Shown: positions 15,666-23,668, counted from the first letter of the stretch. The stretch is DNA of 27,829 nt from F23-B02 sp963627445 (GCA_963627445.1 CAVGBM010000093.1:1-27829), one strand, 5' to 3'. Notes: generated by a model from the letters alone, not told the origin. Program-made: numbers and translations.

Positions 15666-16795
15666 GCCATTTTCGCCTCCCTTGCCGCTTTATCAGCCTC
15701 GTATATCGCATCCATTGCCTCGTAGGTACCGAGCTTGCCGTTGTATGCAGTGATCTGCGGGGCGACGCACTGCGGTCTGGCATTGCCCTCTACGAACACC
15801 CAGCCCGCCTCGGTGTAAGCAAGATCCCAACCGACAAAGCGCACCTGCGGCAGGGCGTTTGCAAGCTGCTGCACCATGGTCTTGACCTCGTCCCATTTGG
15901 GAACATTGAAGCCGACGAGCTGCTTGCCCGAGTCGGGATGGAATATATAGCGGTTACCGGCATAGTCGCGGCCGCAGTCGCAGATGATGCCCGTTTCATA
16001 GTCGATGAGCGCGGATATACCGCCGGCACTCATGTTATCGGTATGGCTGCCGCCGGCACCCATACGCAGGAAGCACCATTGCGGATGGGCAACGCCGTCG
16101 TCCGAGCGATATGTGACAAAGCGCACGGTGTTGACAGACTCGCGGTGGAACTGGGCGATCTCCTCGCCCTGAACGATGAGCTCCTCACATACGGACGCAC
16201 CGTTGAACAGGACAAGGTCGAACAGATCCTCGGCCGATTCGTAAAGTTCGCTGTTATATATCTTGATGCCGTGTCCGCCGTAATCCTGTGCGGGCTTATA
16301 GATAAAGCAGGGATGCTTTTTTATAAACTCGCAGAAGGCGGGGAAATCGTTCCTGTCGTAGACGCACAGGACATCTCTGTGGTAGAACTTGCCGAATATG
16401 CGTATGGTCTCGGTCTTGCTGTTGAGAAATTCAGCATAGTTTTTGCTGTTGAATTTCCTATAGAATTTATACTTGTTGCTTCTGGTGACGAAGGTCATGC
16501 GTCCCTCATGAGACAGCAGGTCAAAACGGTAAATGAAATATTCCTTCGGAAGAATGCCGTACATAAAGCGGCAGTACATTATCTCACGGTACAGCTTTCG
16601 CGTTTCCTTTGCGTTACCCTCAAGCTCAGGACGGTAGGTCCCGATGACCCTGTATATAGATCTCTCCAGTCTGCCGTATCTTGTGAACATCTTCAGACCG
16701 AATATGTACGCGGAGACAAGCACCTGCTTCCAGAGCCCGCTCTTGGGGCCGGAAGCAACTATTGCCTTTTTTATCTTTCTGAGTCTCTTTTTCAA
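15662..16795 (-). CDS. ATP-grasp protein, sugar-transfer-associated type (TTG start)
   Basis: This 377-residue protein resembles the sugar-transfer-associated ATP-grasp family found in capsule and teichoic acid loci. ATP-grasp enzymes join a carboxylate, activated as acyl phosphate, to an amine or other nucleophile. Visible signatures are IYKPAQDYGGHG with Lys167 and the glycine loop, CEELIVQ (about 203-209), the motif VNTVRF at 221-226, and the metal-binding end VGWD (321-324) with VEGNARP (335-341). The reading frame has no suitable ATG; it starts at TTG 16795, eight bases after AAGGAAG, giving a basic N-terminus (MKKRLRKIKKA). The gene follows the repeat-bearing ATP-grasp gene by 14 bases and overlaps capA by four, so the three form one operon. 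The ligation partners cannot be read from sequence. Confidence 0.85.
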   Translation of the reverse strand: MKKRLRKIKKAIVASGPKSGLWKQVLVSAYIFGLKMFTRYGRLERSIYRVIGTYRPELEGNAKETRKLYREIMYCRFMYGILPKEYFIYRFDLLSHEGRMTFVTRSNKYKFYRKFNSKNYAEFLNSKTETIRIFGKFYHRDVLCVYDRNDFPAFCEFIKKHPCFIYKPAQDYGGHGIKIYNSELYESAEDLFDLVLFNGASVCEELIVQGEEIAQFHRESVNTVRFVTYRSDDGVAHPQWCFLRMGAGGSHTDNMSAGGISALIDYETGIICDCGRDYAGNRYIFHPDSGKQLVGFNVPKWDEVKTMVQQLANALPQVRFVGWDLAYTEAGWVFVEGNARPQCVAPQITAYNGKLGTYEAMDAIYEADKAAREAKMA

Positions 16796-16809
16796 TTCGC
16801 CGTCTTCCT

Positions 16810-18327
16810 TTACTTGTCTTTATTGAGCCACGGATCGAACAGATATTTCATGCCCTTCTTAACAGGAGCATAGGGTGCCTGAACAAGGACGAGGTCGGGC
16901 ATTGCGTTGCCTTCGACCAGAACGACATTATCAGGACAAATGGCGACATCCCAGCCGACATAGTTTATGCCGGGCAGAACGTTCATTGCATTTTCGGTCA
17001 CGCTGCGCACCTTGTCCCAATTAGGCACCTGGAAGCCCTTGAAGGTCTTGCCGGATATGGGGTGCTTTTCATATACCTGGCCTTTTTTATCGATGGCATC
17101 GGTCACGATAACGCCCGTTTCGACATCAATATCGGCGACCATGCCGTCCTGACTGAAGTTGTCGGTTATACCGTCATGTCCGAAACGCATTCCGGCGCAT
17201 ATGGTATGCGTGCCCTCTTCATCCTGGAGCACAACGACTCGCACCGTGCAGACGCAGCCCGGAAGGAATTCATCGACCTCCTTATGCTGCTTGATGCACT
17301 CCTCAACAAGGAGTCTCTCCTTGCTCATGAGCAGATCGTAAAGGCCCTTAAGGTCCTCAGTCACCTTGAACTTTTCGGTTCCGAGACCGCCGCCGGACTC
17401 AATGGGCTTGCAGAAGACATAGTCGATGCCATCAGCGAAGCGGCAGAACTCCTCAAAGTTGGTGTCGCGGTTTATCCAAAACTTTCTGCCGGTGTACTCG
17501 GCAAAGACCTCGTCAAACTGGCTCTTCACAGCGAGAATGCGCGCCTGCTCGGGATCGTTATACTTTGCCCAAAGCCTTTCGCTGAGCTTCTGGCGGGCAT
17601 AGCTGTCCATTTCCTCATCGGAAAGCTCCCATGCTCTGTAAAGAACATAGTACGACTGGAGTATGTCATACAGCACGCTGTAGCGCTTCATGTGGCGGCG
17701 AACCTGCTTTTTCGACCAGCCGCTTTCAGATGCGACATAATCGACATAGTGCCTGAACTTTTTATCCCAATGGCTGAGTGTGTCCTTGATCTGGTCATCA
17801 GTCATGGAGTAGAAGCGATATCTGGAGTACTTCTTATAGGTAAGTCCATAGCTCTTCTTTATGCGGTCAGCCTCGCTCTTTGCCTTTTCATAGGACCAGC
17901 CTGCGTCGTCACATATCTCCTGAAGGTACTTTTCGTTTTTCTCGAGCATATGGTCAACGCGCTTTTTTAGACCCTTTTTGGTCTTATAGACATACAGCTT
18001 GTTCGCCGTGTATTCCTTATAGGTGATATCATACTTATCGCGAAGCTTATCCATCTCCTTTTTTGCTTCGTCATAGGAGATGCCCTTTATTTCAGCGACA
18101 AGGTCAACATCCAGATCTATCTTCGGATTTCCCGACTTTTCGTATTGTTTTTTTATCTCGTCCAGTTCAAGGTTATACATGCCCTTGCGCATGTAGTCCC
18201 ACGCGCTTATGCCGTAGTTGCGGCGCACAAAGCGCAGCTCACTCTCGAGCTTTCTCTTGCTGCGTCCCGATTTTTTAGCGGCATAGTCAAGCACGACCGA
18301 CAATGCCTCTCTCTTGATTTTACCCAT
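16810..18327 (-). CDS. ATP-grasp protein with four N-terminal ~61-residue tandem repeats
   Basis: This 505-residue protein pairs a C-terminal ATP-grasp domain with an unusual N-terminal repeat region. I see four repeats centred on G21, G82, G143 and G203, a period of 60-61. Each has the pattern G-x-S-x-x-x-x-x-x-E/R-x-x-x-x-x-x-Y followed by a Tyr/Trp-rich second helix (for example AGWSYEKAKSEADRIKKSYG then LTYKKYSRYRFYSM). They are basic, aromatic and probably helical. The ATP-grasp part begins near residue 265 with FCKPIESGGGLG (Lys307), VEECIKQH, VCTVRVV, VGWD and VEGNAMPD. The start ATG 18327 has AGGAGG nine bases upstream; an earlier in-frame ATG at 18372 is less likely. It is the first gene of the minus arm. 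The repeats may bind a polymer, a carrier peptide or a partner enzyme; I do not recognise them from any named family. Confidence 0.85.
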   Translation of the reverse strand: MGKIKREALSVVLDYAAKKSGRSKRKLESELRFVRRNYGISAWDYMRKGMYNLELDEIKKQYEKSGNPKIDLDVDLVAEIKGISYDEAKKEMDKLRDKYDITYKEYTANKLYVYKTKKGLKKRVDHMLEKNEKYLQEICDDAGWSYEKAKSEADRIKKSYGLTYKKYSRYRFYSMTDDQIKDTLSHWDKKFRHYVDYVASESGWSKKQVRRHMKRYSVLYDILQSYYVLYRAWELSDEEMDSYARQKLSERLWAKYNDPEQARILAVKSQFDEVFAEYTGRKFWINRDTNFEEFCRFADGIDYVFCKPIESGGGLGTEKFKVTEDLKGLYDLLMSKERLLVEECIKQHKEVDEFLPGCVCTVRVVVLQDEEGTHTICAGMRFGHDGITDNFSQDGMVADIDVETGVIVTDAIDKKGQVYEKHPISGKTFKGFQVPNWDKVRSVTENAMNVLPGINYVGWDVAICPDNVVLVEGNAMPDLVLVQAPYAPVKKGMKYLFDPWLNKDK

Positions 18328-18377
18328 ATTACAAAACCTCCTGTAAATGAGCTGCGAAAACAGTTTATTCACGGCTC

Positions 18378-18406
18378 ATATTACACTGTTTTTGATATTC
18401 TTTCAA
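18378..18406 (-). promoter_or_regulatory. Promoter of the ATP-grasp/ATP-grasp/capA operon
   Basis: On the minus strand, TTGAAA (18401-18406) and TAATAT (18378-18383) are separated by 17 bases, about 50 bases before the start codon. Confidence 0.6.
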
Positions 18407-18487
18407 GCATAAATTCCAATATTATCTCACCATTGGCATAAATCACATACCAGTTTCAAAAAAACAGCAAAATTTTGTGTTATTCTA

Positions 18488-18516
18488 TTGCATGAATACA
18501 AAAAAAATAGTAGAAT
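18488..18516 (+). promoter_or_regulatory. Promoter of the glycerophosphotransferase operon
   Basis: TTGCAT (18488-18493) and TAGAAT (18511-18516) are separated by 17 bases, 51 bases before the ATG at 18568. Three copies of the ATAGTA/TACTAT half-site overlap the -10 box and predicted start point. Confidence 0.6.
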
Positions 18517-18536
18517 GATGTACTATTAAAATAGTA
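18507..18536. promoter_or_regulatory. Overlapping inverted repeats at the -10/start site (candidate operator)
   Basis: ATAGTA (18507-18512), TACTAT (18521-18526) and ATAGTA (18531-18536) allow two mutually exclusive pairings around the predicted transcription start. This could be a repressor site or a leader RNA switch. The region is A/T-rich, so chance is a real alternative. Confidence 0.35.
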
Positions 18537-18567
18537 AGAAGATCGTTTTCGGTCAAATTGGAGCACT

Positions 18568-19752
18568 ATGAAAATAGCTGTTATTCTTCTGCGCTGGGCG
18601 CTGAATTTTATATACTTCTTTATGAAGCTCGCGCCGTGCGACAACAACAGGGTCGTTTTTCTCAGCCGTCAATCGAATACCCCGACGGATGATTTTCTCA
18701 TGCTCAAAGCAAAGCTTGAGGAGCTTAAGCCCGATATCAGGATCGTGATGTTCACCCAAAGGGTCGACGGGAACCTCAAAAGCATGCTCAGCTACGGCAT
18801 GACGACGCTGAAAAGCATGCACCACCTTGCACGGGCAAGGGTCTGCGTTCTCGATGCCTACTGGCCGGCCGTCTCCATGCTCAGGCACAAGGACAGCCTC
18901 GCCGTCGTGCAGATGTGGCACGCCATGGGCAAGATCAAAAAATCCGGCTATCAGTCGGTCGGGAAGGAATTCGGCAGGAGCAGCATGCTCGCGCATGAGC
19001 TTCGCATGCACCGCAACTACGATGTCATAATCGCGGGCGGCAAAGCCTTTGACCCGTTTTACTGCGCCTCCTTCGGCGTTGACGAGTCGGTGCTGTACAA
19101 TGTCGGCCTGCCGAGGATGGACATGCTCAGGGAAAACACCGAAAAATGCAGAAAGCAGTTTTTCGAGGCATATCCCGAGCTTGAGGGCAAAAAGCTCGTG
19201 CTTTACGCTCCCACCTTCCGCAAGGGGCAGCGTCTGGAGCCCAAGCCCCTCATCGATGCCTTTGACTTTAACGGCGAGCAGGCGCTTATAATAAAGCGTC
19301 ACCCGAACCAGCAGCTCGACCCTGCCTGCCTCGGTCAGGCGCTCACCTGCGACAAGGTCTCGACCTCGACTGTTTTGTCCGTCTGCGACTGCGTCATCAC
19401 GGATTATTCGGCGATAACCATCGAGGCCGCGCTCCTTAAAAAGCCGGTCTACTTCTACCTTTTTGATTACGAGGACTACATGTCCAAAAACGGACTGAAC
19501 GTGAAGCTGTTTGACGAATTTCCCGACAGCACCTTCACCGACCCCGAAAAGCTCATGGCCGCTATAAGCGACGGCCGCTATGATTACAACAATTACGACA
19601 GATTCTGCGAAAAATACCTGCCCGCTCCCGGAATGAGGGCGACAGACGCGATCTGCGCACTGATTTTAGACTGCATGAAGAGGGATAAACATGATGCAAT
19701 TAATGAGAGCATTGCTCGCCAAAATAAAGCTGGCGGTACTATGGGTAACTAG
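18568..19752 (+). CDS. CDP-glycerol:poly(glycerophosphate) glycerophosphotransferase-like (TagB/TagF family)
   Basis: This 394-residue protein belongs to the glycerophosphotransferase family of wall teichoic acid enzymes, which transfer glycerol-phosphate or a related polyol phosphate from a CDP donor onto a lipid-linked chain at the inner membrane face. Key residues are His118 in WHAMGKIKKSGY and His245 in KRHPNQ, both expected catalytic histidines, together with YAPTFR (213-218) and ITDYSA (277-282). Residues 1-20 are hydrophobic with basic residues, fitting peripheral membrane binding. At 394 residues it is about the size of the TagB-type catalytic domain and lacks the N-terminal extension of long TagF polymerases. 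It starts 4-5 bases after GGAG. Its 3' end overlaps the next gene by 62 bases. No tagD-type CDP-glycerol synthase is in the window, so the donor must come from elsewhere or differ. Confidence 0.9.
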   Translation: MKIAVILLRWALNFIYFFMKLAPCDNNRVVFLSRQSNTPTDDFLMLKAKLEELKPDIRIVMFTQRVDGNLKSMLSYGMTTLKSMHHLARARVCVLDAYWPAVSMLRHKDSLAVVQMWHAMGKIKKSGYQSVGKEFGRSSMLAHELRMHRNYDVIIAGGKAFDPFYCASFGVDESVLYNVGLPRMDMLRENTEKCRKQFFEAYPELEGKKLVLYAPTFRKGQRLEPKPLIDAFDFNGEQALIIKRHPNQQLDPACLGQALTCDKVSTSTVLSVCDCVITDYSAITIEAALLKKPVYFYLFDYEDYMSKNGLNVKLFDEFPDSTFTDPEKLMAAISDGRYDYNNYDRFCEKYLPAPGMRATDAICALILDCMKRDKHDAINESIARQNKAGGTMGN

Positions 19753-20740
19753 GATCCTGTTCGCGCCGAACCATTTCAAGGTGCCCTTCTACAAGAGGAT
19801 ATGGCACGCAATATTCGGCGGCTACATGGTCGACCAGATCGCCCTGTACGATTTTAAGCACAACGACAAAAAGCAGTATCTTTCCGAATTTGACTGGTAC
19901 CGCTCGCGCCGCATAAACGATCCGTACAGCACCATGCTCAACAACAAGGTCGTTTTCACTCAGATAATCGAGCGCTACTGCTCCACGCCGGAGATCTACT
20001 GCGTCAAGAAGGGCAAGCTTTACGGCGGCTTTAACGGCAGAAAGTTCAGCGGACCCGAGGATCTTTTGCCCCTGCTCGACGAGGTCGGCGCATTCGTCGT
20101 CAAGCCCGTCGGCGCAGGCAAGGGCAAGGGCATCGAGATAGTCAAGCGCACCGCGGACGGCTATATCTGCAACGATAAGCCCATATCCCGCGATAAGCTC
20201 GTGCGCTCGTTCGGCATAGGCAAGGATCTGCTTTTCTGCGCCTATGCCCATCAGGCCGAGTATTTGGATAATATCTACCCCAACTCCGCTAACACCATTC
20301 GCATGATAGTCCTGCGCAACAGCAAGACGCATGAGTTTGAGCTGTGCTTTGCCGTGCAGCGCATCGGTGCATCCTGGACGGGTGCAGTCGATAACGGCAG
20401 CCAGGGCGGCCTTGTTGCGAATATCGACATCAGCACCGGCACCCTCAGCGAGGCAAGAACTCTGCACAACCTTTCCGTGTATGAGGTCCACCCCGACACC
20501 GGCGCGCAGATAAAGGGTGCGGTCATCCCGAATTGGGAGAGCCTCAAGAAGGCCGTGACCGATGTCTCGGTCAATTTCCCCTATCTTGACATAATCGCAT
20601 GGGACATCCTGCCCACGCCCGACGGCTTCACCGTCATCGAGGCCAACACCTCCTCGGGTGTCAACATCATCCAGCTCTGGGGTCCGCAGCGCTACGGCAG
20701 ACTCGGCGAATTTTACCGCGAGCACGGGATAATAAAATGA
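19691..20740 (+). CDS. ATP-grasp protein, sugar-transfer-associated type (third copy in locus)
   Basis: This is a 349-residue ATP-grasp protein, related to but clearly diverged from the two on the minus arm. Residues 1-30 are basic and hydrophobic. Lys138 in FVVKPVGAGKGKG, the core ANTIRMIVLR (200-209), GGLVANIDISTG, IAWD (about 299) and IEANTSSG near the end match the same order of motifs as its paralogues. The last Asn is followed by Thr-Ser-Ser-Gly here, where the others have Ala-Arg/Met-Pro. The start is ATG 19691 after AGAGGGA, inside the end of the glycerophosphotransferase gene in another frame; the next in-frame ATGs are at 19694, 19703 and then 19823. It overlaps the nucleotidyltransferase gene by four bases (ATGA). 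Its job is probably ligation of an amino acid or other carboxylate to the polymer or its precursor, but this is inferred. Confidence 0.85.
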   Translation: MMQLMRALLAKIKLAVLWVTRILFAPNHFKVPFYKRIWHAIFGGYMVDQIALYDFKHNDKKQYLSEFDWYRSRRINDPYSTMLNNKVVFTQIIERYCSTPEIYCVKKGKLYGGFNGRKFSGPEDLLPLLDEVGAFVVKPVGAGKGKGIEIVKRTADGYICNDKPISRDKLVRSFGIGKDLLFCAYAHQAEYLDNIYPNSANTIRMIVLRNSKTHEFELCFAVQRIGASWTGAVDNGSQGGLVANIDISTGTLSEARTLHNLSVYEVHPDTGAQIKGAVIPNWESLKKAVTDVSVNFPYLDIIAWDILPTPDGFTVIEANTSSGVNIIQLWGPQRYGRLGEFYREHGIIK

Positions 20741-21333
20741 GATATGTGATAATGGCAGACGGCAAGGGCAGCCGTTGGAACAACTACATGGGTCACACAA
20801 AGCACAATATCCGCATCGGCGGCGAGACGCTTCTTGAGCGCACCGTGCGGCTTTTGCATGAGCACGACAGTGCAGCCGAGGTCATCATCACCTCGCACAA
20901 TGAGGCTGTGCACATTGACGGCGCCGTGCGCTATGAGCCGAAGAACAATGTGCTGGAGATAGACCGCTTCACAGCCGAGCTTATTGGCGACGACATGTGC
21001 TTTCTCTACGGGGATGTGTACTACTCCGAGGAGGCGGTCAAGACCATCGTCGAGTGCGCAGATAAGCAGCCGCTTCTGTTTGTCGGCAGCGAAAAGAGCA
21101 TCTGCGCTGTGCTTGTAAAGGACGGCGCGCTGTTTAAGTCTTTGTACGAGAAGATACGCAGCCTGTTCCTTGACGGGAAGATCACCGAGTGCAAGGGCTG
21201 GCAGGTGTATCACCTTTACGCCGGGCTACCTCTTGAAAGCCGCGAGATAGGCACCGGCTACCTCATAACCGACAGCTTCACGAGGGATTTTAACTCCCCC
21301 GACGACTATAATGAATTTATCGCAGGGCACTGA
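20737..21333 (+). CDS. Nucleotidyltransferase (NTP_transf/MobA-like fold), surface polymer-associated
   Basis: This 198-residue protein has a nucleotidyltransferase N-terminus. MADGKGSRW at residues 6-14 stands in for the usual LAGGxGTR loop, followed by TKHNIRIGGETLLERTV, where the Lys and the Gly-Glu-Thr-Leu pattern are normal for sugar- and alditol-phosphate nucleotidyltransferases. LYGDVYYSEE near residue 90 supplies the metal-binding Asp. Such enzymes make NDP-sugar, CDP-alcohol or CDP-choline donors. Its size and position after a glycerophosphotransferase and an ATP-grasp gene suggest it supplies an activated building block; which one is unknown. I start at ATG 20737, coupled to the upstream stop (ATGA), because the protein then begins directly with the first beta strand. 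A terminator contains its stop codon, closing the three-gene unit. Confidence 0.82.
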   Translation: MRYVIMADGKGSRWNNYMGHTKHNIRIGGETLLERTVRLLHEHDSAAEVIITSHNEAVHIDGAVRYEPKNNVLEIDRFTAELIGDDMCFLYGDVYYSEEAVKTIVECADKQPLLFVGSEKSICAVLVKDGALFKSLYEKIRSLFLDGKITECKGWQVYHLYAGLPLESREIGTGYLITDSFTRDFNSPDDYNEFIAGH

Positions 21334-21349
21334 AAAGCCCTGCGATAAA
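21316..21349 (+). terminator. Terminator of the glycerophosphotransferase operon
   Basis: Thirteen-bp perfect arms (21316-21328 and 21337-21349) with an eight-base loop that contains the gene's TGA stop, followed by AATTTTTATAG. Downstream genes therefore need their own promoter. Confidence 0.85.
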
Positions 21350-21380
21350 AATTTTTATAGAAATATGCGCAGTTATATGC

Positions 21381-21386
21381 TATAAT
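21381..21386 (+). promoter_or_regulatory. Candidate -10 box for the ABC exporter operon
   Basis: A consensus TATAAT lies 51 bases before the permease start. No good -35 hexamer is visible at 17 bases (TAGAAA), so this is a partial match supported by the terminator just upstream. Confidence 0.45.
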
Positions 21387-21436
21387 ATTAAGCTGATATT
21401 GTATCGACATTTGAATTCTCAAGGGGATTTAACTAT

Positions 21437-22201
21437 ATGACAGAAAGCACAAGGAACCGTTTTTTGCTCGCAGAGCTTATAAAACGAGATTTTATCAAGA
21501 AATATAAGCGCACAACGCTCGGCATTTTGTGGAGTGCGCTGGCACCTTTACTGCTGCTTATCACGATGGATCTGGTCTTCGGCACCTTCTTCGGAGGCAA
21601 GCTGCCGCACTACACCATTTATCTTTTCTCGGGTCTTCTGCTGTTTAACTATTTCAGCGGCATCACCCGCAATTCGATGACCGTTTTGTACAACAGCGCG
21701 CCTATCTACAGCAAGGTGCCCGTTCCCAAGCTCTATTTCCTTATCTCGCGAAACGTCGCAAACTTCATTGATTTTCTTGTGTCCCTCGTGGTATATTTTG
21801 TTTTCGTCGCGATCGACGGCATCGCCTTTAAAACGAATTTCCTGCTGCTGATCTATCCGATAGTCTGCCTGTTTTTCATAAACTTCGGCATCTGCATGCT
21901 TCTGTCGTCTTTGTACATTTTCCTGCATGATATAAGCTATCTCTGGCCTGTCATCACCCGCGTGATCATGTACTCCTCGGCGATATTCTACGATGTTTCA
22001 ATATTGCCCGGTACGCTGCGCAGGCTTTTGCAGTGCAACCCCCTGTATATGTGCATCGATTATTTCAGGCAGCTCGTTATACATTCCACCGTTCCCTCCG
22101 CCTCCTACCACGTCATTCTTTTCGTGATGACCCTGCTTTGCCTCGCGATAGGCGGATTCACCTACTACATCAGCCGCGATAAGATCGCGCTGTATGTATA
22201 A
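21437..22201 (+). CDS. ABC-2 type polymer exporter permease (TagG/Wzm-like)
   Basis: This is a 254-residue membrane protein with about six hydrophobic helices. The N-terminal amphipathic stretch LAELIKRDFIKKYKRTTLGI precedes WSALAPLLLLITMDLVFGTF, the characteristic beginning of ABC-2 permeases that export teichoic acids, O-antigens and capsules. Together with the adjacent ATPase it would move lipid-linked polymer across the membrane. AAGGGGAT sits about eight bases before the ATG. The ATPase gene follows after 11 bases with its own strong GGAGGTG site. Neighbours on the 5' side make or modify a polyol-phosphate-type polymer, which fits the export role. It could alternatively carry a polysaccharide rather than a teichoic acid. 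Confidence 0.9.
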   Translation: MTESTRNRFLLAELIKRDFIKKYKRTTLGILWSALAPLLLLITMDLVFGTFFGGKLPHYTIYLFSGLLLFNYFSGITRNSMTVLYNSAPIYSKVPVPKLYFLISRNVANFIDFLVSLVVYFVFVAIDGIAFKTNFLLLIYPIVCLFFINFGICMLLSSLYIFLHDISYLWPVITRVIMYSSAIFYDVSILPGTLRRLLQCNPLYMCIDYFRQLVIHSTVPSASYHVILFVMTLLCLAIGGFTYYISRDKIALYV

Positions 22202-22212
22202 GGAGGTGCGCA

Positions 22213-23661
22213 ATGAAAGATAACAAGGTCCTTATACTTGACAATGTATCCGTCAGATACCGCAAGCGTGACTCCAGATCGACTGCGGATATCTTCAGGC
22301 GGCTCACCGGCAAGCAGAAGAGGAACAACGAGTTCTGGGCACTCAAAAATGTGTCCTTCAGCCTTGAAAAGGGCGATATGCTCGGTGTCATCGGCAGAAA
22401 CGGCGCAGGCAAATCGACGATGATGAAGGCCATCAGCGGTACGCTGTGTCCGGCCTCGGGCACGATAGAAAAAGAGGGCAAGCTGTGCGCGCTGCTGGAG
22501 CTTGGCGCAGGCTTCGACCAGGACATGACCGTTAAGGAGAATGTGTACCTGCGCGGTGCGCTTCTGGGCTACTCCAAAGAGTTTATAGACAGCAAATACG
22601 ACGAGATAATCGAATTTGCCGACATGCGCGAGTTTGAGGACAGCCCCTTCCGCACGCTGTCGTCAGGCATGAGATCGCGCATAGCCTTCTCAATTGCAAG
22701 CATGGTCGAGCCGGATATAATCATCCTTGACGAGATCTTCGCCGTCGGCGACGGCGACTTCCGCAAGAAAAGCCAGAAGTGCATGCAGGATATAATCGCA
22801 AACGGCGACACGACCGCACTCATGGTATCACACTCGCTGCAAACGGTGCGCAGCCAGTGCAACAAGGTGCTGTGGCTGGACAAGGGCAGGATGGTCATGT
22901 TCGGCGACCCCAAGACCGTATGCGACGCTTACGCAAAGTATCTGAACACCGGCAAGCTCCCCGAGACCGAGTCTTTAAAGGCCACCCAGGCAAACCCGAC
23001 GAATAAGATGGCCAAATCAAAGGGCAAGATATTCGGCGAGGTGATGGTGTACCTGCTTTTGATGCTGTTCGTTGTCGGCGGCATCTTCTATTGGTCGCAG
23101 CACGACCTGTTCAGCGCGTATTTCATCGCCCGCGACTCGAGCTCTGAGCAGATAATGCAGGTCGTTGACGAATACAGGGACGAGGAAAACGAGCTTTTGG
23201 GCGCAGATATCTCCGGCTGGAACACCGAAATTCTCGATAACTGCACCGAGGATATCCTGAACGAAAAGGCCACGATAAAGGAGGTCGCAAAGGCTATCGT
23301 CGGCGACTCGTTCGAGCCCGGCACAAGCGAATACCGCCGCTCGCTGGCAGCAGCCGAGATCGCGGTCACAAAGCAGTATTACTCCGACCGCTGCGAAAGC
23401 CTGATTGCCGACATAAAGGCAGAGTACGACGCTCTGCCCGAAAGCAGCCGTCCGAGCCTTCTCAGATATGCCTACTCCGAGCGCAAGCAGTTTTTCAATC
23501 TTGAGAAAAAGTGCGACGACGCCGTGCAGGATGTTGTCGACGATGTGCGCGAGATGCTCGAAAAAGAGGGCTACTCCGAGGAATACGCAGATAAAATTTT
23601 CAACGCATATAAGTCCGAAAAGGGCTATATGATGGCGTATTACATGGAAAATTTGAAATAA
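22213..23661 (+). CDS. ABC transporter ATPase of the TagH type with C-terminal extracytoplasmic domain
   Basis: The product is a 482-residue ATPase subunit of the polymer exporter. Walker A is GRNGAGKS at residues 61-68, the signature loop LSSGMRSR at 149-156, Walker B IIILDE ending at 174, and the switch His207. LGAGFDQDMTVKENVYLRGA is typical of the polysaccharide/teichoic acid subfamily. After a charged linker, residues 276-294 (VMVYLLLMLFVVGGIFYW) form one transmembrane helix. The last 188 residues are predicted to lie outside the cell and are acidic and helical, with SGWNTEILDNC near the start. Bacillus TagH also has one membrane span and an outer domain, but this outer domain shows no SH3-like pattern that I can see. 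It may sense or receive the polymer. Expression is coupled to the permease, and a terminator follows. Confidence 0.92.
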   Translation: MKDNKVLILDNVSVRYRKRDSRSTADIFRRLTGKQKRNNEFWALKNVSFSLEKGDMLGVIGRNGAGKSTMMKAISGTLCPASGTIEKEGKLCALLELGAGFDQDMTVKENVYLRGALLGYSKEFIDSKYDEIIEFADMREFEDSPFRTLSSGMRSRIAFSIASMVEPDIIILDEIFAVGDGDFRKKSQKCMQDIIANGDTTALMVSHSLQTVRSQCNKVLWLDKGRMVMFGDPKTVCDAYAKYLNTGKLPETESLKATQANPTNKMAKSKGKIFGEVMVYLLLMLFVVGGIFYWSQHDLFSAYFIARDSSSEQIMQVVDEYRDEENELLGADISGWNTEILDNCTEDILNEKATIKEVAKAIVGDSFEPGTSEYRRSLAAAEIAVTKQYYSDRCESLIADIKAEYDALPESSRPSLLRYAYSERKQFFNLEKKCDDAVQDVVDDVREMLEKEGYSEEYADKIFNAYKSEKGYMMAYYMENLK

Positions 23662-23668
23662 TTCTAAC

